56,933 nt of DNA, from NCBI GenBank assembly GCA_003223115.1, contig QHXW01000003.1, positions 1 to 56,933 on the forward strand. Direction: 5' to 3'. How positions within the stretch are numbered: the stretch's first letter is position 1; each line of letters begins with the position of its first letter. Source of the DNA: Acidobacteriota bacterium. Lineage in GTDB: Bacteria > Acidobacteriota > Terriglobia > Bryobacterales > Bryobacteraceae. Positions 26,225-35,186 of this stretch are shown in pieces. The translations under genes were made by a program, and so were the position numbers. The notes under the pieces are model-generated. The model saw nothing but the letters and a program-made list of their open reading frames with translations, ran no database searches and was not told the origin of the DNA.

Positions 26225-26716
26225 ATGCTTCACAATTGGCGAATTCGTTTGCCGCTCGCCGTGGCAGCCGTGTTGGGGGCTTCTACGATTGCCGTAGTAG
26301 CCGGCGGGTTCTGGATTTCGATTCAAAACCCGAGCACGCTCAAAGACAAAGACCCTGTGGCTGCTCGCGCGGTGGTGCTGGTTCGCGCCGACGGCTGCCA
26401 CAATCCTGCCGAAGCACTGATTAGCGGCAATGCTGAAGGCTTGGTCAACGGTGTGCGTAAGTCGATTCCATTAAAGCTCGAGCGTTTGTCACAGCCTGCG
26501 ACTTATGCGGTCACACCGCAGTAGCCGGCCGAAGGAGTCTGGGTACTCAATATCAAGGGTACTTATTTGGGCCGCACCACCGGAGCGTTGGTCGAGATCA
26601 CACGGCACAAATTCGAGAAGGAATCGGCAAAGCTTTTCCCGCGCGAGGCAACAGCCGAAGAGATTGAAGCTTCGCTAAAATCGCTTGCGCGCCAGACCAT
26701 CGCCAAAAACAATTGA
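26225..26716 (+). pseudogene. Small exported protein interrupted by an in-frame TAG
   Basis: ATG 26225 stands behind GAGGAGGACAG. Residues 1-33 hold a hydrophobic segment (LPLAVAAVLGASTIAVVAGG) that could be a signal or anchor. The frame stops at TAG 26522-26524 after YAVTPQ. It then continues in the same frame with PAEGVWVLNIKGTYLG and a Lys/Glu-rich tail to TGA at 26714-26716. A QWPAEG-like junction is natural, so one TGG to TAG change explains the stop. The intact protein would have about 163 residues. Function unknown. It follows the GWxTD/barrel pair in the same direction. Confidence 0.6.
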
Positions 26717-26731
26717 GCCGACACGGTAGAG

Positions 26732-26776
26732 CAGGTCCGCGCTGAAGTTCGACGTGGACCTGTTTCATTTTCTTTG
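26732..26776. terminator. Probable terminator between convergent genes
   Basis: CAGGTCC (26732-26738) pairs perfectly with GGACCTG (26756-26762), followed on the plus strand by a T-rich tail (TTTCATTTTCTTT). It lies between the plus-strand small exported protein and the convergent minus-strand alcohol dehydrogenase. Confidence 0.55.
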
Positions 26777-26827
26777 GAGCGAAGCGCCAGCCTGACAGTC
26801 GAACACAGCCTGTCCCACCGGCGCTAA

Positions 26828-27832
26828 CTAACTGGCGACCTGGATCACCGCGGCGCCGTTGATTTGGTCGTTCTTCAACGCGTTCAGCGCGCGATTGGCT
26901 TCGGCCAGCGGAAATGTCTCGACACGCGTGCGAATCGGTATCTCGGCTGCGACGCGCAGAAAATCCTCACCATCCTGGCGGGTATTGTTGGCGACGCTGC
27001 GAATCACGCGCTCGTGGTAGAGCAGCAGAGCGTAATCCATGGCCGGAATGGTGCTCATGTGGATTCCAGCCAAAGCCACCGTGCCGCCTTTCTTCAGCAC
27101 ACGTAGCGCCGCCGGAACCAGCTCTCCGGCAGGAGCGAAAATGATGGCGCTATTCAGCAGCTTGGGTGGGTCCTCAGTCGAGTAACCGGCCCATACGGCG
27201 CCCAAATCGAGCGCCAGCTTCTGATGCGCTGCGTCACGGGTAAACGCGTACACCTCTGCACCCCAATGGCGTGCCACCTGGATGGCCACATGCGCGGCTG
27301 CGCCGAAACCGTAGAGCCCCAGCCTCCCTCCGTGTACGATTCCGGACAGGCGCAGCGAACGGAAACCAATGATCCCAGCGCAGAGCAGCGGCGCGGCATC
27401 CAGGTCCCCGAAGGATTCAGGGATGGGATAAACAAAAGCCTCCGGCGCCAGCACGTACTCCGCGTACCCGCCATCCACAACCCATCCGGTGAAAGTGGCG
27501 CGCTCGCACAGGTTCTCTTTTCCCGAGCGGCAGTATTCGCATTCGCCGCAAGTCCAGTGCAGCCATGGAACACCCACACGCGCGCCCGGGCGGAATCTGG
27601 TGGTCTGCGCACCCATCTCCTCGATTGTTCCGACCACTTGATGCCCTGGAATCACAGGTGATTTGCGCTGCGGCAATTCGCCCTCCACAACGTGCAGGTC
27701 GGTGCGGCAGACACCACAGGCGTGCACGCGCACCAGCACTTGGTCGCTCTCGGGCTTCGGCTTTGGAATATCCGCAAGCCGCAGCGGGTTCGTTTTTACG
27801 GACGCGGGCTTGTCAAGAACACAGGCTTTCAC
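26828..27832 (-). CDS. Zinc-dependent alcohol dehydrogenase
   Basis: About 334 residues from a GTG at 27832, whose last two bases start the TGA of the upstream hydrolase gene (GTGA overlap), so translation is coupled. Catalytic zinc ligands are visible in [10 protein letters not shown] (Cys, near 40) and GHQVVG (His). The structural zinc motif is [15 protein letters not shown]. The Rossmann part has [15 protein letters not shown]. The C-terminal [15 protein letters not shown] fits the subfamily of zinc-binding alcohol dehydrogenases described by TIGR02822. It probably oxidises or reduces a small alcohol or aldehyde, perhaps a product of the coupled hydrolase; the substrate is unknown. Confidence 0.9.
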   Translation of the reverse strand: MKACVLDKPASVKTNPLRLADIPKPKPESDQVLVRVHACGVCRTDLHVVEGELPQRKSPVIPGHQVVGTIEEMGAQTTRFRPGARVGVPWLHWTCGECEYCRSGKENLCERATFTGWVVDGGYAEYVLAPEAFVYPIPESFGDLDAAPLLCAGIIGFRSLRLSGIVHGGRLGLYGFGAAAHVAIQVARHWGAEVYAFTRDAAHQKLALDLGAVWAGYSTEDPPKLLNSAIIFAPAGELVPAALRVLKKGGTVALAGIHMSTIPAMDYALLLYHERVIRSVANNTRQDGEDFLRVAAEIPIRTRVETFPLAEANRALNALKNDQINGAAVIQVAS

Positions 27833-29979
27833 AACGGCCAACTGGAAAGGCTGGCAATGTCCCAATCGCCTTTGTCGCGAATGGTCAAAATCCCAGCAGC
27901 ATCGGCCGCGGAGTAAATCCGGCGCGCGTCCGCGGCATTCATTTCATGGCCTGAGGCATTCACGACGCCGCCCAGCACAATTTTGCGCGGCGCGAGCGAA
28001 GCTACCACCTCCGGCAGGTCTGTGTGCAGCAGCAAATTGGGCACGAAATTGGCGAAGCTATGGTCGTAATCTTCTGTATCCACGACATCGCGAAACGAGA
28101 CCAGCCCGCCCGCTAGATAAAGCCCACCGATCTGCGGGTCGAGCGCCGCGGCGAATAGCGCCGGTATCGTCAGCTTGCCTCGCGCCGCAACCACTACGCG
28201 GCGTCCACCCAGCGCGGGATGCCTGCGCAATGCCACCGCCAGCGCCAGAATGTCGGCTACACGCTGCCCTACCAGCGGCTTTCCCAGCATCAGCGAAGAC
28301 CAGGAATAATCTTCTTCGCTTTGATGCTGGCGCTGATAGCGCGGATCTCCGCGCCCGAACTCGGGCGAAAGATCTCCTACGCCGCGCACATCCGCACTAC
28401 ACACCGGAATTCCACGCACCGCCAGCGATTGGTACAACTCGCCCTCATGCCAGCGGTTGTTGCGGCCCGAAGAATCGAGCGCGAGCACCGTCGGCTGATC
28501 GCGGCGGGGTCCGCGCGGCAGCATCAGCCAGGCCGGAACCCAGACTTTCGGCGCGGACTGTACTTCCAACGCTTCGATGTCTAGCTCGCGGGCCAGCACG
28601 CGCCGCAGAATTGCGAACGCGGTTTCCTTGTCCGGTCGTATGACCCCAAGCAGCGCCGTCAGGTCCGCCGGTTGTTTTTCAACCACACGTGCTTTATTCA
28701 TGGCAAACGGTGTGAGCCCGCCAAACGACCGCACAACGTTCCCCGATTCTGAAGCCCACAGCGTCTTTTCCGGCTCCGGTGTCACAGGCGGTTCTTCTTG
28801 GATTTCCGACGTCCGTCCCTTCAGCCAGCGCTCAAACCAGTTGTAGGCTTTCAGGCGCGAATCGTACTCGAGCGAGTGCGGCAGCGGCGTATCCACCCAG
28901 TCGATGCGATCGGCATGGCCGAGCACTTCATAAACTTTCTTGAGCTTTTGAAATTCTTCCCAGCCGTTCGAGATGTATTGCGGCGAATAGGTGCCGAAGA
29001 AATCTTTATCGCTGACGGAAACCAGAAGCGGCTTGGGCGCGAACGGATACATCAGGTCCCAACGATCGAAACTCACTGGACCTGAGACGATAAAATCCTG
29101 CTCGGCGTCGTCGGTCGAGCCGGGTGGGTTGAAATCTGCGCAGGCCATATTTTCCGTGTTCCCGCTGAACTCGACCACCGCGGCCAAGCGGTCATCAGTG
29201 GCCATCAGCATCATGCTGAGCGTGGCTCCGCCCGATTGACCCGTGCCGCCGATGCGTTTCGAGTCGACCATCGGCAGTGACGCCAGATAATCCAGACTGC
29301 GTATCGCGTCCCACGCCTGCAGGCGCGTGCTGGTGTCGCCCAACAGCAGCATTTGCTTCCCAGGCCGGGTGTGCTCCTCATCGGCTGACGAAAGCCGGCT
29401 GTGAATACCGGTGGAATCGGGATAGTAGATTCGCTCGCCTTGGCCCATGGGGTCGAACGCCAGCACCACGTATCCCAGCCGCACCAGGGACTGGCAACAG
29501 CGTTGATAGGGCTCGTAGGCTTTGCCGTTATTCGAGTGGCCCATTTGAAACAGCACCGCGGGAAACGGGGGAGGGGCATTCGTGGGGATGTAGAGATTCG
29601 CCGGAATGTGGAAATTCGGCCGGCTCTGGTAGACGATGTTTTCGACTCGGTAACCAGAGCGCTCAAACGATCCTGTTTTGCGAACATCCAGCGGCGTGTG
29701 CTCGGGCTGCCCGCCGGCGAGCTTCCAGAACGTCTCGCGTGCCCACTGCTGGCGCGCGCGAATGGCCTCAGGTGTGGTGAGCCGCGCGAGGGCGTTGTTG
29801 CGCCGGCGATAACTCTCGCCGGCGAGATCCCGCAGGTAATCCGGAAGGCACCGCGGATAGTTGCGATAAGCCACACCGGGGAACGCGGCGTTTCCGTTGG
29901 CGGTATCGCGTTGTGAGTGGGCCGGCCTGGCCAGAAAAGCGCCGGCCGCCGAAAGCGAGAGCAGTTGACGACGTGTCAT
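27829..29979 (-). CDS. Tandem alpha/beta hydrolase (acetyl-xylan-esterase-like), Tat-exported
   Basis: 716 residues. The N-terminus [20 protein letters not shown] is a twin-arginine type signal. The first hydrolase domain (about 95-380) has FDPMGQGER and the nucleophile elbow GTGQSGGA with S249, plus the [18 protein letters not shown] end with a candidate His. A second, degenerate alpha/beta hydrolase-like half (about 450-716: [23 protein letters not shown]) lacks an obvious G-x-S-x-G. The family is often associated with deacetylation of plant polysaccharides. The gene is coupled to the alcohol dehydrogenase downstream. Confidence 0.83.
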   Translation of the reverse strand: MTRRQLLSLSAAGAFLARPAHSQRDTANGNAAFPGVAYRNYPRCLPDYLRDLAGESYRRRNNALARLTTPEAIRARQQWARETFWKLAGGQPEHTPLDVRKTGSFERSGYRVENIVYQSRPNFHIPANLYIPTNAPPPFPAVLFQMGHSNNGKAYEPYQRCCQSLVRLGYVVLAFDPMGQGERIYYPDSTGIHSRLSSADEEHTRPGKQMLLLGDTSTRLQAWDAIRSLDYLASLPMVDSKRIGGTGQSGGATLSMMLMATDDRLAAVVEFSGNTENMACADFNPPGSTDDAEQDFIVSGPVSFDRWDLMYPFAPKPLLVSVSDKDFFGTYSPQYISNGWEEFQKLKKVYEVLGHADRIDWVDTPLPHSLEYDSRLKAYNWFERWLKGRTSEIQEEPPVTPEPEKTLWASESGNVVRSFGGLTPFAMNKARVVEKQPADLTALLGVIRPDKETAFAILRRVLARELDIEALEVQSAPKVWVPAWLMLPRGPRRDQPTVLALDSSGRNNRWHEGELYQSLAVRGIPVCSADVRGVGDLSPEFGRGDPRYQRQHQSEEDYSWSSLMLGKPLVGQRVADILALAVALRRHPALGGRRVVVAARGKLTIPALFAAALDPQIGGLYLAGGLVSFRDVVDTEDYDHSFANFVPNLLLHTDLPEVVASLAPRKIVLGGVVNASGHEMNAADARRIYSAADAAGILTIRDKGDWDIASLSSWPL

Positions 29980-30018
29980 TGGGAAAATGACAGTCTAGCT
30001 CACGCGGCCCCAAGTGTC

Positions 30019-30056
30019 AGGTGTCAGCCATGCCTCCCATGCCTCCGCATGCCTCC
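30019..30056. repeat. Short imperfect tandem repeats
   Basis: Two TGTCAG units are followed by three ATGCCTCC units with a 9-10 base period (30030-30056). The rest of 29980-30210, between the hydrolase start and the VWA gene end, contains no gene I can support. Confidence 0.4.
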
Positions 30057-30210
30057 GGCGGTGCCGGATTGAACAGCCTGTGACTTCGACCGCGGCCGAC
30101 TACCGGCTTCCCGCGCAGTTTTGCGGAGACAACCGATGTTGGAAATAAACGGCTTGACTGGAAGTCACAGACCAGGAAATGTGGGCCGGCCTCGAAGATG
30201 AGGTGCTCGC

Positions 30211-31188
30211 CTACTTTTCGCGCGAGGCCCAATAGCCTGTGCGCGTGCGGACAATCGGATCTCCCGCCGCTTTGACTTCGGCACGGATTTTGCGAAACGT
30301 GCCGTCGAGCGCCTGGTTCGTCGGTGTATACGCCAGTGTGTACTGATTGCGAACCTCGTGCGCGACTTCGCGGGCGATGCCGTCCACCTCGGACAACTCG
30401 TTCGGATACCAGGATTGCCCGCCGGTAGTGAATGTCAGTAGATCCAGTTGCTTCTTGGCACGCTCCGCGGTCCGCGCATCGTTGTCACCGAGCAGACCGA
30501 TGGCATAGATCAGCACGCCATTTTGTTGTGCCGTTTGCACCAGGTGGTCGATGGTTTCAACGCTGTTGTTATCTTCGCCATCAGTGACGACCAGCAGAAC
30601 TTTTTTCTCTCTCTTGGCGCCGTGTCTCAGGTGCTCGATACCCATGAGCAGCGCATCGCGCATGGCGGTTTCGCCTTTGGAGTCGATCTTCTTCAGCGTC
30701 TCTTCGAGCGCTGTGATGTTGTTGGTGAAGTCTCGTTCGAGCGACGGCTGGTCACTGAAATTCATGATAAAGACTTCGTCATCGGGATTTGACGCAGCCA
30801 CCAGTCCCAATGCCGCCAAGCCCACTTTCGCTCTCTTGTCGTGCATGCTGGCGCTGTTATCGATAATCAGGCCCAGGGACACCGGCGCGTCTCCCTGACG
30901 GAAAACTTTGATCTCCTGCCGGACGCCGTTTTCGTACACCGCAAACGCGCCCTGCGGCAGTCCCAGCACCAGGCGCCCATCGCGGTCCACCACCGTCGCA
31001 TGCAGATCCACCAGGCGCGTATCCGTGCGGAAAGTGACTTCTGAGCTCGAATTCGCCGGCTCGATAGCGGAGGGACTTCCGGCCGGTTTTTGATTCGGTG
31101 CTTTCGCAGGCTCCTGGGCCTGCGCTCCCAGCATGCTGGTGGCAAAAAGCGCTGCGCAAAGGCTTAATTTCGGTGACAAAAAAGACAT
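30211..31188 (-). CDS. VWA-domain secreted protein (TIGR03436-like)
   Basis: 325 residues from ATG 31188 (an upstream GTG is three codons earlier). Signal peptide about 1-25 ending AQA. A short beta domain (about 45-95: TDTRLVDLHATVVDRDG, FAVYENGVRQEIKVF) precedes a von Willebrand factor A domain with the MIDAS motif DNSASM (near 110) and VVTDGEDNNS. The combination matches the VWFA-related family first named from acidobacteria (TIGR03436). Probably a periplasmic or surface metal-dependent adhesion or scaffold protein. It stands alone. Confidence 0.9.
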   Translation of the reverse strand: MSFLSPKLSLCAALFATSMLGAQAQEPAKAPNQKPAGSPSAIEPANSSSEVTFRTDTRLVDLHATVVDRDGRLVLGLPQGAFAVYENGVRQEIKVFRQGDAPVSLGLIIDNSASMHDKRAKVGLAALGLVAASNPDDEVFIMNFSDQPSLERDFTNNITALEETLKKIDSKGETAMRDALLMGIEHLRHGAKREKKVLLVVTDGEDNNSVETIDHLVQTAQQNGVLIYAIGLLGDNDARTAERAKKQLDLLTFTTGGQSWYPNELSEVDGIAREVAHEVRNQYTLAYTPTNQALDGTFRKIRAEVKAAGDPIVRTRTGYWASREK

Positions 31189-31197
31189 GAATCCCAC

Positions 31198-31420
31198 CCG
31201 CTCACAGAATAGGGACGTGTGCGCGAAAACACAAGTTTCTCTAGGTTAATAGAAATACCTTCCCGAAGTGAACAAGCAATCGACAGTCCGAACGCGCGAT
31301 TCTAGCTAGTGAAATACAGGCGGGGAAGCTATTTTACGAAGCACACAGGCAGGACTGCAGATTCTACCGTGGGTGGTATGGCTTGCTGCATCTTTGCCGG
31401 CGTGTCTGGCTTCCCAGGAA
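31198..31420. other. Non-coding stretch upstream of decayed genes
   Basis: Between the VWA gene start and the first recognisable cytochrome c fragment there is no supported gene; the divergent promoters presumably lie here, but I cannot place them. Confidence 0.3.
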
Positions 31421-31830
31421 GAGCCCATACGCTGCAGTCACAAGCGGCACTCGACGCTGAAGATTGAGTGCAAGTATTGTCATCCGGCGGTCGACCAAGA
31501 CCCACTCGCCAGGGTTCCCCACGGCCGCTAAATGCATGACGTGTCACCGCACGGTCCAACGGGATATTCCGGAGATGCAGCGCCTGGCTGCACTGCCGGC
31601 CGGGCGGAAGCCGTTTCCCTCCCAAAACGCGTGTACACGCTGCCTTCTTATGTCTTATTCAGTCACACGCGGCATCGCAAAGCGGAGGTTGATTGCAAGA
31701 GCTGTCACGGTTACTGGCGCAAGACGTGGTGACCAAACAAGTGCCCACCAGCAGGAAAGCCTGTGTGGATTACCACAAAGCACATCGCGCCACAACCGCC
31801 TGCAACGCCTGTCATGAGCTGAGCCAGTAG
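31421..31830 (+). pseudogene. Decayed multiheme cytochrome c (class III-like)
   Basis: Pieces of one plus-strand protein occur in three frames. HKRHSTLKIECKYCHPAVDQ (CKYCH at 31469) runs into a stop; KCMTCHRTVQRDIPEM (CMTCH at 31533) follows in the next frame. HTRHRKAEVDCKSCHGYW (CKSCH at 31694) is in the first frame again and ends at TGA. KQVPTSRKACVDYHKAHRA and TTACNACHELSQ (CNACH at 31801) end at TAG 31828-31830 in the third frame. The fourth site reads CVDYH, a heme motif CxxCH whose second Cys became Tyr, a single TGC to TAC change. Several frameshifts and the lost heme ligand show real decay of a periplasmic tetraheme or pentaheme electron carrier. Confidence 0.7.
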
Positions 31831-31853
31831 AATAGAAGTTCGCCCTTCACAAC

Positions 31854-32276
31854 ATGCCAAGATGTATCCTCGCGTTCCTGATCGCCGCGTTCGCTGTGGC
31901 GACGTCAGCAGCCCCGGCTGAAAGCCCAAGCTCGTAGTTTTGATCGCGGTGGACCAGTTCCGCTACGACTACTTGCTGCGGTTCCGCGGCGATTACAAAG
32001 ACGGTTTCGACCGCCTGCTGACCCGCGGCGGCGTCTTCATGGAGTCAGCCACCGGTGCAACCGTCTGTCCCAGCACCTTCACACGCGGACCAACGCGCGC
32101 TACGAGCATTTCCCGACCGTCACTGCTATCGGGTACGGCCCGGGAATCAAGAAAGGGCGATTCGATCAGACCATTGCCTCAACGATATCGCGCCCACGCT
32201 GGCGACACTGCTCGGTGTCGAAACGCCTAGCGGCTCGGTGGGACGCGCGCTAGCCGAGATCTTTGCCGAAGAATAG
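31854..32276 (+). pseudogene. Alkaline-phosphatase-family remnant with a large internal deletion
   Basis: The frame from ATG 31854 gives a signal peptide, then shifts and reads PKLVVLIAVDQFRYDYLLRF and FDRLLTRGGVFMES, the N-terminal start of an alkaline phosphatase / nucleotide pyrophosphatase superfamily enzyme with the first metal-binding Asp. A third frame holds NARYEHFPTVTAIG joined directly to YGPGIKKGRFDQTIA, which belongs near the C-terminus. The last frame ends NDIAPTLATLLGVETPSGS and a short tail at TAG 32274-32276. About 300 or more residues of the catalytic core are missing at the IG/YG junction (near 32134). It cannot be functional. Confidence 0.72.
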
Positions 32277-32296
32277 ACTATAAGAGAGGGACCGTA

Positions 32297-32584
32297 ATGA
32301 AAATTCGTCCGTTGCACGATCGTGTATTAGTGAAGCGCCTGGAGGAGCAGGAGAGCCGGCGCGGCGGGATCATTATTCCCGACACCGCCAAGGAAAAGCC
32401 GCAGCACGCAGAGGTGATGGGTGTGGGCAGCGGCAAGATTTCGCCCAAGGGCGAGCGCTTTCCGCCGGAGGTGAAGGTCGGCGACAAGATTCTTTTCGGG
32501 AAATACTCAGGGTCGGAGATCAAGGTCGATGGCGCGGAAATGCTAATCCTGCGCGAAGATGAAATCCTGGGTGTGCTCGACTAA
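32297..32584 (+). CDS. groES: Co-chaperonin GroES (Cpn10), without groEL beside it
   Basis: 95 residues, full length. MKIRPLHDRVLVKRLEEQES starts the Cpn10 fold, RRGGIIIPDTAKEKPQ is the mobile loop that contacts GroEL, and VKVGDKILFGKYSG the roof. RBS GAGAGGG before ATG 32297. It caps the GroEL cage in protein folding. Unusually, no groEL follows; the next gene is an OmpH homologue, 53 bases on. I find no CIRCE element (TTAGCACTC-N9-GAGTGCTAA) upstream, so HrcA control is not indicated. Confidence 0.96.
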   Translation: MKIRPLHDRVLVKRLEEQESRRGGIIIPDTAKEKPQHAEVMGVGSGKISPKGERFPPEVKVGDKILFGKYSGSEIKVDGAEMLILREDEILGVLD

Positions 32585-32637
32585 AGCCGGCCTGTGCTAA
32601 CCTGTTAATTTATTACACTTTCCAAGGAGTTTTGAGC

Positions 32638-33162
32638 ATGTCTCGAATCGCCGGGCTTAGACTGTTTGGCCTTACCTTGGCACTGTTTCTGTTTGCCGGT
32701 CTGGCTTCCTCGCAGACCAAGGTCGCTGTCATCAATATGCAGCGGGCGGTGCTGGAGTCGGACGAAATTAAGAAGGCTTCCGACGCCATGGAAACCAAAT
32801 TCAAACCGCGCCAGCAGGACATTGAGAAATTGCAGAGAGATCTGCAGAACATCCAGCAGCAACTGCAGGCCGGCGCCGGCAAGTTGTCGCAGCAGGCCGA
32901 AGCGGATTTGACTGCGCTAGGCCAGAAGAAGCAGCGTGACCTGCAGCGCCTGAGCGAGGACCTGCAGGCTGATGTGGACCGCGACCGTAACGACGTTCTG
33001 GGTAAGAGTACGCAGAAGATGCAGGAGGTCGTTAAGAAACTCGCGGAGGAAAAGGGCTACGACGTGGTCGTGGATGTGTCAAACACGGTGTACTTCAAAC
33101 CGGCGCTCGAAATCACCGCCGAAGCGTTGGCCGCGTACAATAAAGCATATCCGGTCAAATAA
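32638..33162 (+). CDS. OmpH/Skp-family periplasmic chaperone
   Basis: 174 residues from ATG 32638, behind AAGGAG; an in-frame TTG at 32632 is less likely. Signal peptide about 1-25 (GLTLALFLFAGLASS). The mature protein begins with the beta strand KVAVINMQRAVLESDE and continues as a long Gln/Lys/Glu coiled coil (about 55-130: QQDIEKLQRDLQNIQQQLQA), then VVVDVSNTVYFKPALEITAE. This is the Skp layout: trimeric tentacles that hold unfolded outer-membrane proteins. It fits the outer-membrane context and follows groES. Confidence 0.92.
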   Translation: MSRIAGLRLFGLTLALFLFAGLASSQTKVAVINMQRAVLESDEIKKASDAMETKFKPRQQDIEKLQRDLQNIQQQLQAGAGKLSQQAEADLTALGQKKQRDLQRLSEDLQADVDRDRNDVLGKSTQKMQEVVKKLAEEKGYDVVVDVSNTVYFKPALEITAEALAAYNKAYPVK

Positions 33163-33179
33163 AGCCGCCTGGCGTACCG

Positions 33180-33623
33180 ATGGCTGGCTATCTGGCAACC
33201 TACGGGGCGGGTGAGGAGCAGCGGGAGCGGCTTAGAAAAAAGCTCGCACTGGGGGCCGTGATCCTGCTGGCTGTCGCCGGCGTGCTCTATTTTTACCTGA
33301 AAAATTTCCGGCAGGACCAGCAAGTCAAGAAGTTCTTCGAATTGCTGCAAAAGCACGATTACACAGCCGCTTACGCCTTGTGGGGATGCACGCAGGCGAA
33401 GCCGTGCCCGGAGTATCCGTTTAAGAATTTTATGGAAGACTGGGGTCCGCAGAGTAGCCGCGACAATATCGCGTCCTATAGCATTAAGCGGAGCCGTTCG
33501 TGCGGCTCCGGCGTCATCATGACCATCGATTTCGGTAAGAATCAGCAGGAAAAACTGTGGGTGGAACGCGATAGTCTGGTCATCGGATTTTCCCCCTGGC
33601 CCGGCTGTCCGGCGTTCAAGTAG
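33180..33623 (+). CDS. Single-pass membrane protein of unknown function
   Basis: 147 residues. A basic cytoplasmic N-terminus (1-22), a membrane segment at about 23-41 (LALGAVILLAVAGVLYFYL), then a periplasmic domain of about 100 residues with four Cys (WGCTQAKPCPEYPF, SRSCGSGV, PGCPAF) that could form disulfides. The FFELLQKHDYTAAYALW start resembles small NTF2/DUF-type domains. It follows the OmpH gene by 17 bases and may be co-transcribed. I do not recognise a function. Confidence 0.7.
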   Translation: MAGYLATYGAGEEQRERLRKKLALGAVILLAVAGVLYFYLKNFRQDQQVKKFFELLQKHDYTAAYALWGCTQAKPCPEYPFKNFMEDWGPQSSRDNIASYSIKRSRSCGSGVIMTIDFGKNQQEKLWVERDSLVIGFSPWPGCPAFK

Positions 33624-33711
33624 GCTCGTACTCGCGGGATCGTCGGCGAGCACCCGTTTTAGAATTTCGAGCGGTGGCTTTAGAATTAACGTAGGGGCGG
33701 AGTACCAAAGG

Positions 33712-34845
33712 ATGGGAACCACCATAACAACGGGCGCGGGTCTCGAAGGCGTCGTCGCCGGTGAGTCGGAGATTTGTTTCATCGATGGATATGCTGGAAT
33801 CCTCAGCTACCGCGGCTACAACATCCACACGCTGGCGGAGCACGCGACCTTTGAGGAAGTCATTTACCTGCTGTGGAACGGCCGTCTGCCCCGGCGCGCC
33901 GAACTGGATCAGCTCCGGGCGGATCTGGTTGCGAACCGGCCTATTCCCAAGCCCGTAGTCGATTTCTTGGGGAGCAACGGAAAGTCCGAGCTCATGGACG
34001 TGCTGCGCACCGCCGTCTCGATGCTGGGTCTCTATGATCCGCTGGGTCGCGATCAATCACTCGAGGCGAACCGGCGCAAGGCGCTCAAACTGATGGCGCA
34101 AACACCAACCATCGTGAGCACGTTCGACCGTTTGCGGAACGGACGGCCTGTGATCGATGGCGATGCAAAGCTCGGATTTGCGGCGAATTTCCTGTACACC
34201 GTAACCGGCAAACGGCCGGATGAGTTGATGGAACGGGCATTCGATGTCGCGCTCATTTTGCATGCGGATCACGAGTTGAACGCGTCCACTTTTGCGGCGC
34301 GCGTGACGGCGGCGACCCTCTCCGATATTTACTCCGCAATCACCTCGGCCATCGGCGCGCTCAAGGGCCCGTTGCACGGCGGCGCTAACCAGGACGTGAT
34401 CCAAATGCTGCTTGAGGCCAAGACTCCCGACAATGCCGTCGCGCACGTCAAGCAAATGCTGGCGCAGAAAAAGAAAATCCCCGGCTTCGGCCATCGCGTG
34501 TATCGCACCGAGGATCCACGGGCCACCCACCTGCGCTCTCTCTCGGAAGAACTCGGCAAACGAACCGGCCACACGGAGCTTTATCAGATGTCGCGCCTGG
34601 TGGAAGAGACCATCAAACAGGAGAAGCACCTGAACGCCAACGTGGATTTCTATTCGGCGTCGACATATTACTCGCTCGGCATTCCGGTGGATCTGTTCAC
34701 GCCGATCTTTGCCATCAGCCGCATGTCAGGCTGGACCGCGCATGTGCTCGAGCAATATCAGAACAACCGCCTGATCCGGCCGCGCGCCGAGTATAAGGGG
34801 AATCCCGACGGCATGCCCTGGGTTCCGCTCGAGCAGCGAACATGA
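33712..34845 (+). CDS. Citrate synthase (or 2-methylcitrate synthase)
   Basis: 377 residues, the shorter citrate synthase type of Gram-positives, archaea and many other bacteria. It condenses acetyl-CoA (or propionyl-CoA) with oxaloacetate. Catalytic residues are visible: LILHADHELNAS (oxaloacetate His), GPLHGGAN (catalytic His), and FGHRVYRTEDPRA (His/Arg loop), with the catalytic Asp in NVDFYSAS. The N-terminal half has GYAGILSYRGYNI. Citrate and methylcitrate synthases cannot be told apart by eye; no prpB or prpD is nearby, so citrate synthase is favoured. Confidence 0.93.
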   Translation: MGTTITTGAGLEGVVAGESEICFIDGYAGILSYRGYNIHTLAEHATFEEVIYLLWNGRLPRRAELDQLRADLVANRPIPKPVVDFLGSNGKSELMDVLRTAVSMLGLYDPLGRDQSLEANRRKALKLMAQTPTIVSTFDRLRNGRPVIDGDAKLGFAANFLYTVTGKRPDELMERAFDVALILHADHELNASTFAARVTAATLSDIYSAITSAIGALKGPLHGGANQDVIQMLLEAKTPDNAVAHVKQMLAQKKKIPGFGHRVYRTEDPRATHLRSLSEELGKRTGHTELYQMSRLVEETIKQEKHLNANVDFYSASTYYSLGIPVDLFTPIFAISRMSGWTAHVLEQYQNNRLIRPRAEYKGNPDGMPWVPLEQRT

Positions 34846-34872
34846 AGCACCAAATGGGGGAACGATACTAGC

Positions 34873-35151
34873 GTGGACGAACGCGCCTACTTTGTCGAAT
34901 CGCAGACTTCCAAAACGGCCACCCTGCAATGCCCGTACTGCAGGACCACCGAGAGTTACGAACTGCGCTGGATGTTGCGCAAAAAGAAAGACCGCCTGCC
35001 CCCCGGCGCAGATGAGCGTGACCGTGCCCGGTTCCAGAAATCTCAAAGCTACATGGTGTTGCTCGAGGATAAGGTGGCGTGCAAGAATCTGCGCTGCCGC
35101 AAGCGCTTCGACATCTCAGGCGTTAAAACCATGGCGTTCTTGAACGAGTGA
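34873..35151 (+). CDS. Small zinc-ribbon-like protein
   Basis: 92 residues from a GTG at 34873, 27 bases after the citrate synthase stop. One pair of cysteines is CPYC (about 20-23) and the second is CKNLRC (about 71-76), separated by a basic segment (LRWMLRKKKDRLPPG). The arrangement suggests a zinc ribbon in which C-P-x-C and C-x4-C bind one metal. A GATACT hexamer ends 3 bases before the GTG. I do not know the family or its role; RNA or protein binding is possible. Confidence 0.6.
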   Translation: MDERAYFVESQTSKTATLQCPYCRTTESYELRWMLRKKKDRLPPGADERDRARFQKSQSYMVLLEDKVACKNLRCRKRFDISGVKTMAFLNE

Positions 35152-35186
35152 GTTCTGAATCCTGACTCCTCCCGTCTCCCCCGTCC

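Noticed and set aside
27663-28643. 326-residue plus-strand frame, Arg/Ala/Pro-rich
   Set aside because: Antisense shadow of the dehydrogenase and hydrolase genes, low complexity.
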